DNA of 64,000 nt from Limosilactobacillus caviae (GTDB taxonomy: Bacteria; Bacillota; Bacilli; Lactobacillales; Lactobacillaceae). The notes beneath the pieces were generated by a model, which saw nothing but the letters and a program-made list of their open reading frames with translations, was not told the origin of the DNA and made no database searches. Position numbers and translations under genes: made by a program. The DNA is taken from assembly GCF_014635905.1 (NCBI RefSeq), contig NZ_BMDS01000004.1, forward strand, positions 124,001-188,000. Direction: 5' to 3'. Positions within the stretch are counted from its first letter, which is position 1; each line of letters begins with the position of its first letter. Positions 33,264 to 43,089 of this stretch are shown piece after piece.

Positions 33264-34735
33264 TGGACTTTTACCAAACAAGCTTGAGTCAATTGCATGA
33301 TGATTTGGTAAATAAGAAAATCAGTGCAACTGAATTAACTAAGGAAACTTTTGACCACATCAAAGGTAACGAGGACCAAGTTAAGGCTTTTATTAGCTTA
33401 AATGAAGATCAAGCAATGAAACGAGCTGCAGAAATTGATGCTAAGGGTATTAGCACTGACCAATTAACTGCTGGTGTTCCGCTTGCTGTTAAGGATAACA
33501 TCTTAACAAAGGGCTTAACCACAACGGCTGCTTCAAAGATGCTTGAAAACTTTAACCCTGTTTATGATGCTACTGTTGTTGAAAAGTTAAATAATGCTGG
33601 CTATATTAACGTTGGTAAGACTAACCTTGATGAATTTGCGATGGGTTCATCAACTGAAAACTCAGCATTCTTTACAACTCATAACCCATGGGATCTTACG
33701 CGGGTTCCTGGTGGTTCTTCAGGCGGTTCTGCGGCTGCGGTTGCTGCTGGGGATGTTTTAGGTGCGCTTGGTACTGATACTGGTGGTTCTATCCGGATGC
33801 CAGCTTCATTTAACGGTGTTGTTGGGATGAAGCCTACTTATGGCCGTGTATCACGTTGGGGAATCATTGCCTTTGGTTCAAGTTTTGATCAAGTTGGTTG
33901 GTTAACCCAAAACGTTAAGGATAATGCCTTGTTAACTGCCTTGATCAGCGGAAACGATGAACGGGATATGACATCTTCGCTTAAAGAAGTTCCAGATTGG
34001 GCAGCGCAGTTAAATGAAAATACAAATGTTAAGGGCTTACGAATTGCGGTACCAAAAGAATACTTTGATGGTTTAGACGAAGATGTTCAAGAAGTAATCA
34101 AGGCTGCTTTAGATCACTTAGAATCCCTTGGTGCAGTTATTGATGAAGTAAGCTTGCCACATACTAAGTACGGGGTTCCAGCTTACTACATTTTAGCCTC
34201 ATCTGAAGCATCTTCTAACCTTCAACGGTATGATGGAATTCGCTATGGCTTCCGGGCTGACGATGTTAAAAACTTAGAGGATGTTTATGTTCGTTCTCGT
34301 TCAGAAGGTTTTGGTGAAGAAGTTAAACGGCGGATTATGTTGGGGACCTTCTCTCTTTCTGCTGGTTTTTATGATGCTTACTTTAACAAGGCTGCGAAAG
34401 TTCGGCGCTTAATTGCTCAAGATTTTGAAGAAGTATTCAAGGATCATGATGTAATTATTGGTGCTACTGGTGCTTCAACTGCATTTAAGATTGGTGCAGA
34501 AATTGATGACCCACAAACTATGTATATGAATGATGTCCTTACTGTTCCTATTAACATGGCCGGCCTTCCAGCAATGTCTATTCCTGCTGGATTCTCGGCT
34601 AAAAACGGAATGCCGGTTGGTCTGCAAATCATTGGTAAGGCCTTTGATGAACAAACCATTTACAATACAGGTTATGTTTTTGAACAGACAACTGATTTCC
34701 ACAAGAAGACACCAAAGTTAGGAGGTCAAAACTAA
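33263..34735 (+). CDS. gatA: Asp/Glu-tRNA amidotransferase subunit A
   Basis: Glutaminase subunit that releases ammonia for the transamidation. The 490-aa protein belongs to the amidase signature family, with catalytic Lys in AVKDNI near residue 75 and the serines of [15 protein letters not shown] (about 150-164) and [11 protein letters not shown] (about 170-180). One base separates its stop from the gatB start. Confidence 0.97.
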   Translation: MDFYQTSLSQLHDDLVNKKISATELTKETFDHIKGNEDQVKAFISLNEDQAMKRAAEIDAKGISTDQLTAGVPLAVKDNILTKGLTTTAASKMLENFNPVYDATVVEKLNNAGYINVGKTNLDEFAMGSSTENSAFFTTHNPWDLTRVPGGSSGGSAAAVAAGDVLGALGTDTGGSIRMPASFNGVVGMKPTYGRVSRWGIIAFGSSFDQVGWLTQNVKDNALLTALISGNDERDMTSSLKEVPDWAAQLNENTNVKGLRIAVPKEYFDGLDEDVQEVIKAALDHLESLGAVIDEVSLPHTKYGVPAYYILASSEASSNLQRYDGIRYGFRADDVKNLEDVYVRSRSEGFGEEVKRRIMLGTFSLSAGFYDAYFNKAAKVRRLIAQDFEEVFKDHDVIIGATGASTAFKIGAEIDDPQTMYMNDVLTVPINMAGLPAMSIPAGFSAKNGMPVGLQIIGKAFDEQTIYNTGYVFEQTTDFHKKTPKLGGQN

Positions 34736-34736
34736 G

Positions 34737-36161
34737 ATGAACTTTCAAACAACAATCGGTCTAGAAGTCCACGTTGAATTGAAGACTAATTCAAAGATTT
34801 ATAGTCCATCCCCCGTTGAATATGGTGACCAGCCTAACGCTAACACCAACGTTATTGACTGGGGATATCCTGGTGTATTGCCAAGCTTAAACAAAGGTGT
34901 AGTTCATGACGGAATCATGGCCGGCCTTGCTCTCCATGCGCAAATTGCCCACCATATGCATTTTGATCGAAAGAACTATTTCTATCCTGATAATCCAAAA
35001 GCCTACCAGATTACGCAGTCGGATACGCCAATCGCTCATGATGGTTGGATTGAGATTGAAGTAAATGGTAAGAAGAAAAAGATCGGGATTAAAGAAATGC
35101 ATATTGAAGAAGATGCTGGTAAGAACACGCACACTAGCAAGTATTCATATGTTGACTTGAACCGGCAAGGAACCCCATTAATCGAAATTGTTTCTAAACC
35201 GGACATTGCTTCACCAGAAGAAGCGGTTGCCTACTTGGAAGCATTGCGCCAACGAATTCAGTTTACGGGAATCTCTGACGTGAAGATGGAAGAAGGGTCC
35301 ATGCGGGTTGATACCAACATTTCAATTCGTCCAATTGGTTCTGATGAGTTTGGAACTAAGACCGAAATGAAGAACATCAACTCCTTTAACTATGTTCGTA
35401 AGGCACTAGCATTTGAAGAAAAACGTCACCAAAATGTTTTGATGTCAGGCGGAACAATTGCTCAGGAAACTCGTCGTTATGATGAACCAACGGGAACGAC
35501 AATTTCAATGCGGACAAAGGAAGGTTCCGATGATTATCGTTACTTCCCAGAACCAGATTTACCACCAGTAAATGTTAGTGATGAATGGATTAGCGAAATT
35601 GAAAGTGAAATGCCAGAAATGCCTGGTGAGCGTCGTGAACACTATGTTAAGGATCTTGGACTAAGTGATTATGATGCAATGGTTCTTACACAAACAAAGG
35701 AAATGTCTGACTTCTTTGAAGAAGCTGTTAAAGACGGCGGGGAACCAAAGCGGGTAGCTAACTACTTAATGAATGATGTAAATTCATACTTGAACGATAA
35801 GCAAGTTGATTTACAGGATACCAAGTTAACCCCTGCTAACCTTGCTGGAATGGTGAAGTTAATTGAAGATGGTACCATTTCTTCTAAGATGGCTAAGAAA
35901 GTCTTCAAGGGTATCTTAGATGGTGAGGAGCCAAATGCGTACGCTAAGGAACATGGCCTTGTTCAATTGTCTGATCCTGCTCAGCTTCAGCCAATCGTTG
36001 ATGAAGTACTTGCCAATAACGAACAGTCAATTGAAGACTTCAAGAATGGTAAAGATCGGGCTGTTGGTTACCTAATGGGCCAAATTATGAAACAAACTCG
36101 TGGTAAAGCAAACCCACAAGTTGTTACTCAATTATTGATGAAGTCTTTGAAGGCTAAATAG
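34737..36161 (+). CDS. gatB: Asp/Glu-tRNA amidotransferase subunit B
   Basis: Kinase and tRNA-binding subunit of GatCAB. It is 474 aa: cradle domain with IGLEVHVEL near residue 8, the [11 protein letters not shown] motif near 77, the [11 protein letters not shown] motif near 183, and a C-terminal helical YqeY-like tail that binds tRNA. AGGAGG of its ribosome binding site overlaps the gatA end. dagK follows after 15 nt. Confidence 0.97.
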   Translation: MNFQTTIGLEVHVELKTNSKIYSPSPVEYGDQPNANTNVIDWGYPGVLPSLNKGVVHDGIMAGLALHAQIAHHMHFDRKNYFYPDNPKAYQITQSDTPIAHDGWIEIEVNGKKKKIGIKEMHIEEDAGKNTHTSKYSYVDLNRQGTPLIEIVSKPDIASPEEAVAYLEALRQRIQFTGISDVKMEEGSMRVDTNISIRPIGSDEFGTKTEMKNINSFNYVRKALAFEEKRHQNVLMSGGTIAQETRRYDEPTGTTISMRTKEGSDDYRYFPEPDLPPVNVSDEWISEIESEMPEMPGERREHYVKDLGLSDYDAMVLTQTKEMSDFFEEAVKDGGEPKRVANYLMNDVNSYLNDKQVDLQDTKLTPANLAGMVKLIEDGTISSKMAKKVFKGILDGEEPNAYAKEHGLVQLSDPAQLQPIVDEVLANNEQSIEDFKNGKDRAVGYLMGQIMKQTRGKANPQVVTQLLMKSLKAK

Positions 36162-36176
36162 TTAGGAGGGATGACC

Positions 36177-37184
36177 GTGCGAAAACGTGCTCGGATAATT
36201 TATAATCCTACTTCGGGGCGTGAGACTTTTCGTAGCGACCTCGTAGATATCCTATCGATTTATGAAAAAGCAGGTTATGAGACCAGTGCTTTTGCGACTA
36301 CTCCTGCTCCTAACTCAGCCAAAAATGAAGCTACTCGTGCTGCTAAGGATGGTTTTGATTTAATTGTCGCAGCTGGTGGTGATGGGACACTTAATGAAGT
36401 GGTTAATGGAATTGCGGGCTTAGAACACCGACCGACATTAGCCATTATCCCTGCCGGAACAACGAATGATTATGCGCGGGCATTACGAATTCCACGAGAT
36501 GATCCGATTGCGGCGGCCAAGTTAATCTTGAAAAAGAATAAGAAATTTAAGATTGATATTGGTCGTGCGGGTGATAATTACTTCATGAACATTGCCGCTG
36601 GTGGGACAATGACAGAGGTAACCTACGAAGTCCCATCCCAAATGAAATCATTATTTGGCTATGCTGCTTATTTTGCCAAGGGTGCAGAATTAATCCCACG
36701 AATTAAACCGATTGAAATGCTGATTAAGTATGATGGGCAAGAATATCGTGGTAATGCAACAATGTTTATGATTGCCCTTACTAACTCAGTAGGTGGTTTC
36801 GAGCAGATTGTTCCTGACGCTTCTCTTGATGATGGTAAGTTTACAATGATTATCATTAAGAAGAGTAACGTCATTGATATGCTAAGTTTAATGGCAAAGG
36901 CGCTTCAAGGTAAGCACCTTGATGATCCACGAATTATTTATGCTAAGGCAACTGATATTGAAGTCATTCCATTAAATAAGGAAGACCGCTTAATGGTTAA
37001 CCTTGATGGCGAATATGGTGGTGACGCGCCGATGCACTTCCATAACTTAAAGCAGCACTTAGAAGTTATTGCTAATTTGGATGAAATTCCTGAAGACGCA
37101 ATTACGACTTCTGCTGATTTTAAGCGGGTCGAAAAAGACTTTATGGATGGCATTGACGATATTAAAGATCAAGAAAATAAGTAA
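36177..37184 (+). CDS. dagK: Diacylglycerol kinase (DagK/YegS family lipid kinase)
   Basis: Phosphorylates diacylglycerol to phosphatidic acid, recycling the lipid left by lipoteichoic acid synthesis. I choose GTG at 36177 (335 aa); the ATG at 36171 directly abuts AGGAGGG and is too close. Motifs: NPTSGRE near residue 9 and GGDGTLNEVVNGI near 65, as in DgkB-type soluble kinases. Cotranscription with gatCAB is common in lactobacilli. The last 30 residues are acidic and likely disordered. Confidence 0.92.
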   Translation: MRKRARIIYNPTSGRETFRSDLVDILSIYEKAGYETSAFATTPAPNSAKNEATRAAKDGFDLIVAAGGDGTLNEVVNGIAGLEHRPTLAIIPAGTTNDYARALRIPRDDPIAAAKLILKKNKKFKIDIGRAGDNYFMNIAAGGTMTEVTYEVPSQMKSLFGYAAYFAKGAELIPRIKPIEMLIKYDGQEYRGNATMFMIALTNSVGGFEQIVPDASLDDGKFTMIIIKKSNVIDMLSLMAKALQGKHLDDPRIIYAKATDIEVIPLNKEDRLMVNLDGEYGGDAPMHFHNLKQHLEVIANLDEIPEDAITTSADFKRVEKDFMDGIDDIKDQENK

Positions 37185-37188
37185 ATAA

Positions 37189-37228
37189 AACGGTCAGCTT
37201 CTGGAAGAGGAAGTTGGCCGTTTATTTT
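37189..37228 (+). terminator. Terminator after dagK
   Basis: AACGGTCAGCTTC (37189-37201) pairs with GAAGTTGGCCGTT (37210-37222), followed by TTTATTTT. The next promoter overlaps its tail. Confidence 0.82.
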
Positions 37229-37236
37229 GCTATAAT
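37228..37236 (+). promoter_or_regulatory. Extended -10 promoter of the rRNA methyltransferase gene
   Basis: TGCTATAAT at 37228-37236, beginning in the T tail of the dagK terminator. Confidence 0.65.
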
Positions 37237-37276
37237 AGTAAAAGTTTGTAACGTTGAAATTATTGGAGGAATAACT

Positions 37277-38647
37277 TTGAAACTAAACATTCCAGTACAT
37301 AAAAATGAAGAGTACCCTGCGAAAGTAGTTGACCTAACTTATGAGGGTAACGGGGTTGTGAAGATTGATGATTTTCCCATCTTCGTTCCCAATGCTTTGC
37401 CAGGGGAAGAGATCACAGTAAGGATCACTAAAGTTGCCAGCCACTTTGCCTGGGGCCGGGTGATGGCATGGCAAAAGAAGAGTCCTGACCGGGTTGATGT
37501 TAAGGATAAGAAGTATATCCAGACAGGGATTGCGCCGCTGGGTCATTTGAAATATGAAGCCCAATTGAAATTTAAACAGCACCAAATCGCTGAGTTGCTG
37601 GCAAAGGCACATTTAGATGAGATTGAAGTATTGCCAACGATGGGGATGGACAAGCCGTACCATTATCGGAATAAGGCCCAAGTTCCAGTGAAGACAGTTC
37701 GTGGTCAATTGGAAACTGGTTTCTACAAGCGCGGCAGTCATAACTTAGTACCGATTGAGGATTTCTATATCCAAGATCCGGCTATTGATAAGGCCATTGT
37801 AGTTGTCCGTGATTTATTACGGAAGTACCATATTCAACCATATGATGAACGAACTGGTAAAGGTGTGATCCGGACAGTGATGGTGCGTCGGGGATATTAC
37901 AGTCATGAGGTAATGGTTGTTTTGGTTACCAACACCAAACGCTTACCGATGGAAAAGCAAATTGTTGACGGAATTGTTGCTGAGGTCCCAGAAGTAAAGA
38001 GCATCGTTCAGAATATTAATGATAAGAAGACTAATCGCTTGCTTGGTGACAAGAATAAAACACTGTGGGGTGCCGATGAAATTCATGATCAATTACTTGG
38101 CATTGATTTTGCTATTTCCCCATTATCGTTCTACCAAGTTAATCCGCAACAAACTGAACGCCTTTACCAAACAGCCATTGATAATGCGGGTTTAGATGGT
38201 AGCCAAACGGTCATTGACGCTTACTGTGGAATTGGGACCATCTCATTAGCCGCCGCTAAGCATGCTAAACAGGTTTACGGGGTTGAAATTGTTCCCGCAG
38301 CAATTGATGATGCCAAGCACAATGCCAAACGAAACGGAATTAAGAATGCTAAATTCGTTGTTGGCAAGGCAGAAGAGCAATTTGCGAAGTGGCAAGAAGA
38401 TGGCCTAAAGCCAGATGTCGTAATCGTTGATCCGCCACGGAAAGGATTAGCGGAATCGTTGATTGAAGCGACTGGTAAGATGGGGCCAGAGAAGGTTATT
38501 TATGTTAGTTGTAATCCCGCTACCTTAGTTCGTGATATCCAACGTTTTGCTGAACAGGGATACCACGTAACGAAGCCGATTCAGCCAGTGGACCAGTTTC
38601 CACAGACGACACATGTTGAGAGTGTGACGGTGTTGGAACGAGCATAG
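37277..38647 (+). CDS. rlmCD: 23S rRNA (uracil-5-)-methyltransferase, RlmCD/RumA family
   Basis: SAM-dependent enzyme forming m5U in 23S rRNA. I choose TTG at 37277 (456 aa) after TTGGAGGA; the frame runs further upstream without a site. Order: N-terminal TRAM RNA-binding domain, then the methyltransferase domain with DAYCGIGTIS near residue 317, DPPRKGL near 395 and the catalytic Cys in VSCNPATL near 414. The region before YEAQLKFKQHQI, where RumA-type enzymes carry iron-sulfur cysteines, reads TGIAPLGHLK without cysteines, so a cluster is unlikely. It is monocistronic. Confidence 0.9.
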   Translation: MKLNIPVHKNEEYPAKVVDLTYEGNGVVKIDDFPIFVPNALPGEEITVRITKVASHFAWGRVMAWQKKSPDRVDVKDKKYIQTGIAPLGHLKYEAQLKFKQHQIAELLAKAHLDEIEVLPTMGMDKPYHYRNKAQVPVKTVRGQLETGFYKRGSHNLVPIEDFYIQDPAIDKAIVVVRDLLRKYHIQPYDERTGKGVIRTVMVRRGYYSHEVMVVLVTNTKRLPMEKQIVDGIVAEVPEVKSIVQNINDKKTNRLLGDKNKTLWGADEIHDQLLGIDFAISPLSFYQVNPQQTERLYQTAIDNAGLDGSQTVIDAYCGIGTISLAAAKHAKQVYGVEIVPAAIDDAKHNAKRNGIKNAKFVVGKAEEQFAKWQEDGLKPDVVIVDPPRKGLAESLIEATGKMGPEKVIYVSCNPATLVRDIQRFAEQGYHVTKPIQPVDQFPQTTHVESVTVLERA

Positions 38648-38784
38648 CAAAGTTCGATTACTTACGAATGACTCATGTGATAGCCACCCAAGAATGAGGA
38701 GTAGAGCGACGAGTGATTGGAGAGTAGCGAACCGCTGAGGTGGTAACGGTGTTGGGAAAGTAATAGAGGGTTGATACGGGGGTA

Positions 38785-38895
38785 ATGATGAGTAGCAATC
38801 TTTTTAAGACCTTAGCAGTTCAATTAAAGCAAAGACATTTACGTTCTGTTGGGTTTTGGCGCCAATATGAGTGGAATATTCTGATTAATTCTTAA
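38785..38895 (+). pseudogene. 36-aa frame, possible N-terminal remnant of an ABC-2 permease
   Basis: ATG at 38785 opens 36 codons: SNLFKTLAVQLKQRHLRSVGF near the start, then WRQYEWNILINS and a stop. The pattern (short amphipathic start, basic stretch, then RSVGFW) resembles the beginning of ABC-2 permeases, cut off where the first membrane span should start. Similarity is from memory only. Confidence 0.25.
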
Positions 38896-38917
38896 TAGAA
38901 AAATGGTAAAATTAATA

Positions 38918-39021
38918 TATAATAAAAGATTCTGCCAGTAATGGCGTTACGTTGCTTAATAGTGCGTAATATAGAAAAGTACTCTAAGTCTTAATGTATT
39001 TTTAGACAAAGAGTACTTTTT
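38918..39021 (+). ncRNA. Candidate small RNA with three hairpins
   Basis: TATAAT at 38918-38923 is followed by a small hairpin (GCCA-GTAA-TGGC, 38934-38945), a second (TTACG 38947-38951 with CGTAA 38965-38969) and a strong terminator: AAAAGTACTCT (38975-38985) with AGAGTACTTTT (39010-39020), plus inner GTCT-AGAC. There is no reading frame longer than 17 codons. Expected length is about 90 nt. The -35 is weak. Confidence 0.45.
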
Positions 39022-39118
39022 AATTAGTTGAACTACAATTTCCTGTGACGTTTAACTGTTATCGTGCGAGTAATTCTCGTTGAGTAAATTAAAACTTAGT
39101 ATAATTATATTGTAAGAA

Positions 39119-39132
39119 GTAAGACGGCTTAC
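39119..39132. promoter_or_regulatory. Inverted repeat before the MazE-like gene, possible autoregulatory operator
   Basis: GTAAG-ACGG-CTTAC at 39119-39132, just before the ribosome binding site; another GTAAG lies 7 nt upstream. TATAAT at 39100-39105 is the likely -10. Toxin-antitoxin operons normally repress themselves at such repeats. Confidence 0.45.
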
Positions 39133-39150
39133 GAATAAGGAGGCGAGAAG

Positions 39151-39417
39151 ATGGATAATGCATTAACAGGTAAAGTTTCTCAAAAGGGACAACTGGTTAT
39201 TCCAGTATCTATTCGAAAAGCTTTAGGAATAGAAAAAGGCTCTGAGGTTTCGTTTGAAGTAAAAGGTAATGAAATCAGGATCAAAAAAGTACCGACAGCA
39301 TTAGACTGGTCAAATCTGGTTGAGCAACTGCCAGAGGAAAAAGTTAAAATTGATAAGAATGGTCATTATGATCCTAAAGAATCACCTAATTTTCACGATT
39401 GGATGGTTAATGGCTAA
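39151..39417 (+). CDS. MazE-like antitoxin with AbrB/SpoVT DNA-binding fold
   Basis: The 88-aa protein has the swapped-hairpin AbrB fold at the N-terminus (KVSQKGQLVIPVSIRKALGI, residues 8-27; VSFEVKGNEIRIKK after it) for operator binding. An acidic C-terminal half with no clear domain would bind and inhibit the toxin. TAAGGAGGCGA precedes the ATG. The stop overlaps the toxin start by one base, which fits a coupled type II pair. Confidence 0.82.
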   Translation: MDNALTGKVSQKGQLVIPVSIRKALGIEKGSEVSFEVKGNEIRIKKVPTALDWSNLVEQLPEEKVKIDKNGHYDPKESPNFHDWMVNG

Positions 39418-39752
39418 TGCAACCAATGGATATTTATATTGCTGATGTTCCATTTGATGAAGAAAATGGTAGTAAGGTTCGTCCAGCCTTAGTTCTTCGT
39501 GTTCAAAATGGTTGGGTCAATGTTTTTAAGGTAACTAGTCAATATCAGAAAAAATCAGCTAAAATCAGACAATTGTATTACCCAATTTGTGAATGGAAAC
39601 AGGCAGGGTTAAAGAAAAAGTCCTATGTAGATATTCATCGAACGTATAGTTTACCCGAAAAATTCATTTTTAGTAGAAGGCCAATTGGTAAACTAACGGA
39701 ACTGGATCGGATTAAACTATTTGAATTTATTCAAAGTATACAAAGAAAATAA
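39417..39752 (+). CDS. MazF/PemK-like mRNA interferase toxin
   Basis: The 111-aa protein begins with the family signature DIYIADVPFDEE, followed by KVRPALVL (about residues 20-27), the loop and strand that form the MazF RNA-binding site. The C-terminus (RRPIGKLTELDRIKLFEFI) matches the PemK pattern. It is a little divergent from typical MazF, so RNA cleavage specificity is unknown. Encoded directly after its likely antitoxin. An ISL3 remnant lies downstream, on the other strand. Confidence 0.78.
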   Translation: MQPMDIYIADVPFDEENGSKVRPALVLRVQNGWVNVFKVTSQYQKKSAKIRQLYYPICEWKQAGLKKKSYVDIHRTYSLPEKFIFSRRPIGKLTELDRIKLFEFIQSIQRK

Positions 39753-39912
39753 AAGTGTAAGATTATATTTAATAACATATGTTAAATTCGTGGCGGCTCT
39801 TTAACTTACAGATAAAATAGGCAACGAGCACTGGTATAACAGAGTTCTTAATAGATTAGAAGTATACTAATTTCATTTTTAATGATGGAAATTAGAATAT
39901 TTTTTGTCTTAA

Positions 39913-40124
39913 TTATGGCTTTTCGTCAAGAAGTGCTGATAAAAAATAGAATAAATTTGCTAAGCAGCTTGTGCCTGAACTTTGGTAATGAGAGAAGAAT
40001 TCGGACACGAGAGTTAAAAAATTACGAAAACCGTAAGTAGTTCGTTTGATTACTTTGATTTTATTATTGGTTCCCTTAACTGGTTCAGTAAATTTTTGGG
40101 GGTTCCTAACATAATTTTGATGGA
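39913..40124 (-). pseudogene. C-terminal remnant of an ISL3-family transposase
   Basis: The minus strand encodes about 70 residues ending at TAA (39913-39915). They include TEPVKGTNNKIKVIKRTTYG and FRNF, which match the conserved C-terminal motif of ISL3 DDE transposases (G-x-EG-N-KIK--KR--YGFRN). A stop lies in frame just before this stretch, and the catalytic core is gone. Together with the terminus-like GGCTCTT at 39793 it marks an old, decayed insertion sequence. Confidence 0.72.
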
Positions 40125-40134
40125 ATTATCCATT

Positions 40135-40187
40135 AAAGATGGTCCTTTCTTAAACGAAGAAGGGAGTGCAGCCATCTTTCGTTTTTT
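40135..40187 (+). terminator. Strong terminator-like hairpin without an obvious gene
   Basis: AAAGATGG (40135-40142) pairs with CCATCTTT (40172-40179); inside, TCCTTTCTT pairs with AAGAAGGGA around an AAACG loop. CGTTTTTT follows. The nearest plus-strand gene ends 380 nt upstream. Confidence 0.6.
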
Positions 40188-40313
40188 AAACTAAAATAAG
40201 CACTGATGTTAAGTTTTATCAGCACTTAATTGTAGAGTCTGATTTTTTGATTAATTAGCGTATCAACTGTTGATCAGTATCATGTAAATCTGTTTGTGCA
40301 ATAATGCTCTATC

Positions 40314-41486
40314 TTATTTAACAGTCACAATCTGACTATTTCTAAAGGCAACTGTTGATAGTTCGTTACCAATGCCAGGCCGATCTGGGACCGTTAACTC
40401 GCCATTGATTGGTTCATAATCATATTTAGTTAGAGCCAGCATCTTTGGCATTGCCGTATTAATGTTGTATTCGTGGATGACAAAATTGGGCAAGGTGGAT
40501 TCTAAATTTAAGGAAACGGCAGTCATCAAATTGCTGCCAGTGATATGTATTTGGACGCCAATATCACTAGTAGCGGCCATGTCACAGATTTTCTTAACTT
40601 CGGTCACGCCGCCTGCTGTTCCAATATCCGGCTGGGCTACTTGGATTGCTCCTTGGTCAAAGGTACGTTTAAAGTCCCAACGAGAATATAAACGTTCTCC
40701 AGAAGCAATTGGCAAACCGGTCTCATGATGAACGGTTGCCAATAGGCTGGGATCTGGTTTAACAGGCTCTTCGTAATATAGAGGAGCATATTGCTTAGCT
40801 AGCTGACCAAAACGAATCGCTGCCATTTTTCCAGTTAGTGCATGATTTTCTAAGATCAAATCAGCTTTGGAACCGAGAACGTGACGGACGGCTTGTAAAC
40901 GTCTTTCTGCCAGGTCAAGGTAAGCGGTGGTTAAGAGATTTTCTTGATTGTTATGCTTAATTGGCTGGCCTTGTTCATCGAAAGTCAGAAAGTTGATTTT
41001 AACCGCATCAAATCCCTTATTCATGGCAATCTGGGTATTAGCTGCATAGTCTTCAGGGTTACCAGCATGATGACGACCAACTCCCCAACCCATCTGCAAT
41101 TGACTAGCATAGGCTCGAACCTGCCGACGCTGTTTGCCACCTAACAATTCATGCAACGGGGCATTATAATATTTACCCTTAATGTCCCACAAAGCCATGT
41201 CAAAAGCTGAAATGGCACCAAAAATTACTGGACCAGCGTTTAAACCAAAGAAACTCTGTCGGTATAGCTTTTCCCAGATTACTTCATGTTCCAACGGATT
41301 CATTCCAATTAACATGGGAGCTAGATCGCGCATTTCTGCGAAAGCCGCGTGACGAACAGCACCATAGGAAAGTGCTACTTCACCGTCCCCATAAAGGCCA
41401 TTGTCAGTATAAATGCGACAGAATGATGGGCGCCAGCCGTCTTCAACCGGAGCACTGTATAGTAAATCAATTTTAGTTATTTTCAT
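40314..41486 (-). CDS. Enolase-superfamily sugar-acid dehydratase (mandelate racemase group, galactonate dehydratase-like)
   Basis: Mg-dependent enzyme expected to dehydrate a sugar acid. The 390-aa protein has the capping domain first, then the barrel with DAVKINF (Lys near residue 162), likely metal ligands in LENHA (near 214), EEP (near 241) and SGERLYSRWDF (near 262), and VQIHITGSN (near 314) as the probable acid-base end of the site. SGERLYSRWDF and QPDIGTAGGVTE resemble D-galactonate dehydratases, but the substrate is not certain. It overlaps the end of the upstream transporter gene by 14 nt, with AGGAGG inside it. That transporter is now broken, so the enzyme may be cut off from its substrate. 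Confidence 0.82.
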   Translation of the reverse strand: MKITKIDLLYSAPVEDGWRPSFCRIYTDNGLYGDGEVALSYGAVRHAAFAEMRDLAPMLIGMNPLEHEVIWEKLYRQSFFGLNAGPVIFGAISAFDMALWDIKGKYYNAPLHELLGGKQRRQVRAYASQLQMGWGVGRHHAGNPEDYAANTQIAMNKGFDAVKINFLTFDEQGQPIKHNNQENLLTTAYLDLAERRLQAVRHVLGSKADLILENHALTGKMAAIRFGQLAKQYAPLYYEEPVKPDPSLLATVHHETGLPIASGERLYSRWDFKRTFDQGAIQVAQPDIGTAGGVTEVKKICDMAATSDIGVQIHITGSNLMTAVSLNLESTLPNFVIHEYNINTAMPKMLALTKYDYEPINGELTVPDRPGIGNELSTVAFRNSQIVTVK

Positions 41487-42828
41487 TTCTACTTCCTCCT
41501 AGTGCAGTGAATATTAATAATACCAGTACAATTAAGTTTATGAACGCTAAAAAAGTAAAACTGTGGGTGAAGCCTCTTTTTCCTGTACTTATCGTCAACA
41601 GGAATGTTATCAGTGCCGTACTTAGGCTGCCAAATAATTGTCGCGTTACGGTAATAATCGTAATTCCATGTGCGACAAGCTTAGTTGGTAAAAAGTTGCT
41701 GCCTTGAGTAGTAGCAGGCATTAATACTAATCCGCTACCGATCGCCGTTAGACAAGAAAATAATAATAATTTGAAAGTTGTCAAATGATCGCTATCAATC
41801 ACAAATAGTAGAAAACTTGCGTCTAGAAGAGTCATACCGGTTACCATTACTAAATTTGCGTTCAACCAACTGGTGAGGGGACTAATGATAAGATTTATAA
41901 CTACAAGCGTTAAGGCAGGAATTAATAAATTCAAACTAACTTCGAAGCCCCTCTGGCCTAAGATTTCTTGATAAAACAAGGGAAGTAGGGTAGTTAAATC
42001 AATTAATGATGCATAAGCCATACCTGATAATAATAGGCAAAGATCAAATCGCCAGTAACGTAAAGCTTGAATTTGCAATAAAGGATGCTCGTAATACAAT
42101 TGACGATTAATAAACATGATGCAAAAAAATAAGCTGATTACTAAAACTGTTAGCAATGGAATTTCCCGACTCGTCCAAGATACATTGAGAAGGTACAAGA
42201 GACCGAATATCCCTAAAGAATAAAGCAGTGAGTATCAGTCGAATCTATACACATGTACTGGGACGATATTTGTTATCCAAGTGAAGCTACCTATGCCGAC
42301 AAGTATTGTCAGTAGCGCTAAGAGACCATAAAAAACGCGCCAATTAATATAAACCAGTGCTAATTCAATCACGGCTGGTCCACCAACAATGGCAAAACTC
42401 ATGACCGCGCCGGCAATTCCCATGACCATAATCTGCCTAGAACCAGTTGTGATCACTAATAATGCAGACTGATAAGGTGGGAACATTGCTCCTAAAGCAG
42501 TTGCCTCTAATACTCGGCCGACTAACGCCATTAAATACCAGGGAGCAAGAGATAGTAGGATTGTTCCAATCATAAAACAGCCTAAGATCATCAGAATCAG
42601 TTTGTGAAAACAAATTCGATTAAACAACCATGGACTGACGAGCATGCTTAGACACATCACTAAAAGGAAAACGGTGGTTAGCCATTCTATCTGGGCGAAA
42701 GATACGTTCCAAGCCACCATTAAACTGGAAGCAACAGGAGAGAGAGCCAGCATACTCAGAGCCATCACAAGTGTGGCTGCTGATAGCACCAAAATAAAGG
42801 CTTTTCTGTGCAAAATGGTTTCATTCAT
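41473..42828 (-). pseudogene. MFS transporter (DHA2-like) broken by an in-frame TGA
   Basis: Two frames, 42235-42828 and 41473-42198, lie in the same phase and together make a 451-codon multi-span transporter. They are separated by a single TGA at 42235-42237 (minus strand), then 12 codons that continue the membrane sequence (YSLLYSLGIFGL). TGG to TGA at a tryptophan is the simplest cause. The N-terminal half (197 aa, about six spans) includes the conserved GRVLEATALGAMFPP region. The start has GAAGGAAG before ATG. The upstream position and overlap with the dehydratase suggest it imported the sugar acid. Confidence 0.85.
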
Positions 42829-43052
42829 TTCTACTTCCTTCTTTTTTACATAAACAAAGTGGTTACTTTAGTTAACGCAATCCGCCATATTTGGTGATGT
42901 TGTAAGTCGATTTTTTAGTCAGCCAAAAAGCATCTTTGACAAAAAACAGGTTGTGTTGTGAGCAGTTCCCAAAGTTACGATATAAATAAAAGTTAAAATC
43001 GTCTATTAGGGTAATTTTACTTTTTATGCAATTACAATATTAACCTCATGCT

Positions 43053-43089
43053 TCAAAAATCCGGACATCATTAAGCTTAAAACCGGATT
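43053..43089 (-). terminator. Minus-strand terminator of a lost gene
   Basis: AATCCGG (43058-43064) pairs with CCGGATT (43083-43089); on the minus strand it is followed by five T's. Confidence 0.55.

Larger units (their letters stand above)
38648..39118. other. Intergenic region with remnants and a candidate small RNA
   Basis: About 500 bases without an intact gene. 38648-38780 holds nothing I recognise; 38785-38895 is a possible gene remnant; 38918-39021 has the layout of a small RNA; 39022-39118 is AT-rich promoter-like DNA before the toxin-antitoxin pair. Confidence 0.6.
39753..40313. other. Intergenic region with ISL3 remnant and a strong hairpin
   Basis: About 560 bases without an intact gene. 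GGCTCTTTAAC near 39793-39803 resembles the GGCTCTT start of ISL3-family terminal repeats. 39913-40124 encodes a transposase tail on the minus strand, and 40135-40187 is a terminator-like hairpin. The rest is AT-rich and unassigned. Confidence 0.6.

Noticed and set aside
38648-38780. A small gene or tRNA-like element directly after the RlmCD gene
   Set aside because: The stretch is GC-richer than its surroundings, but no start codon with a ribosome binding site, cloverleaf or terminator could be supported.
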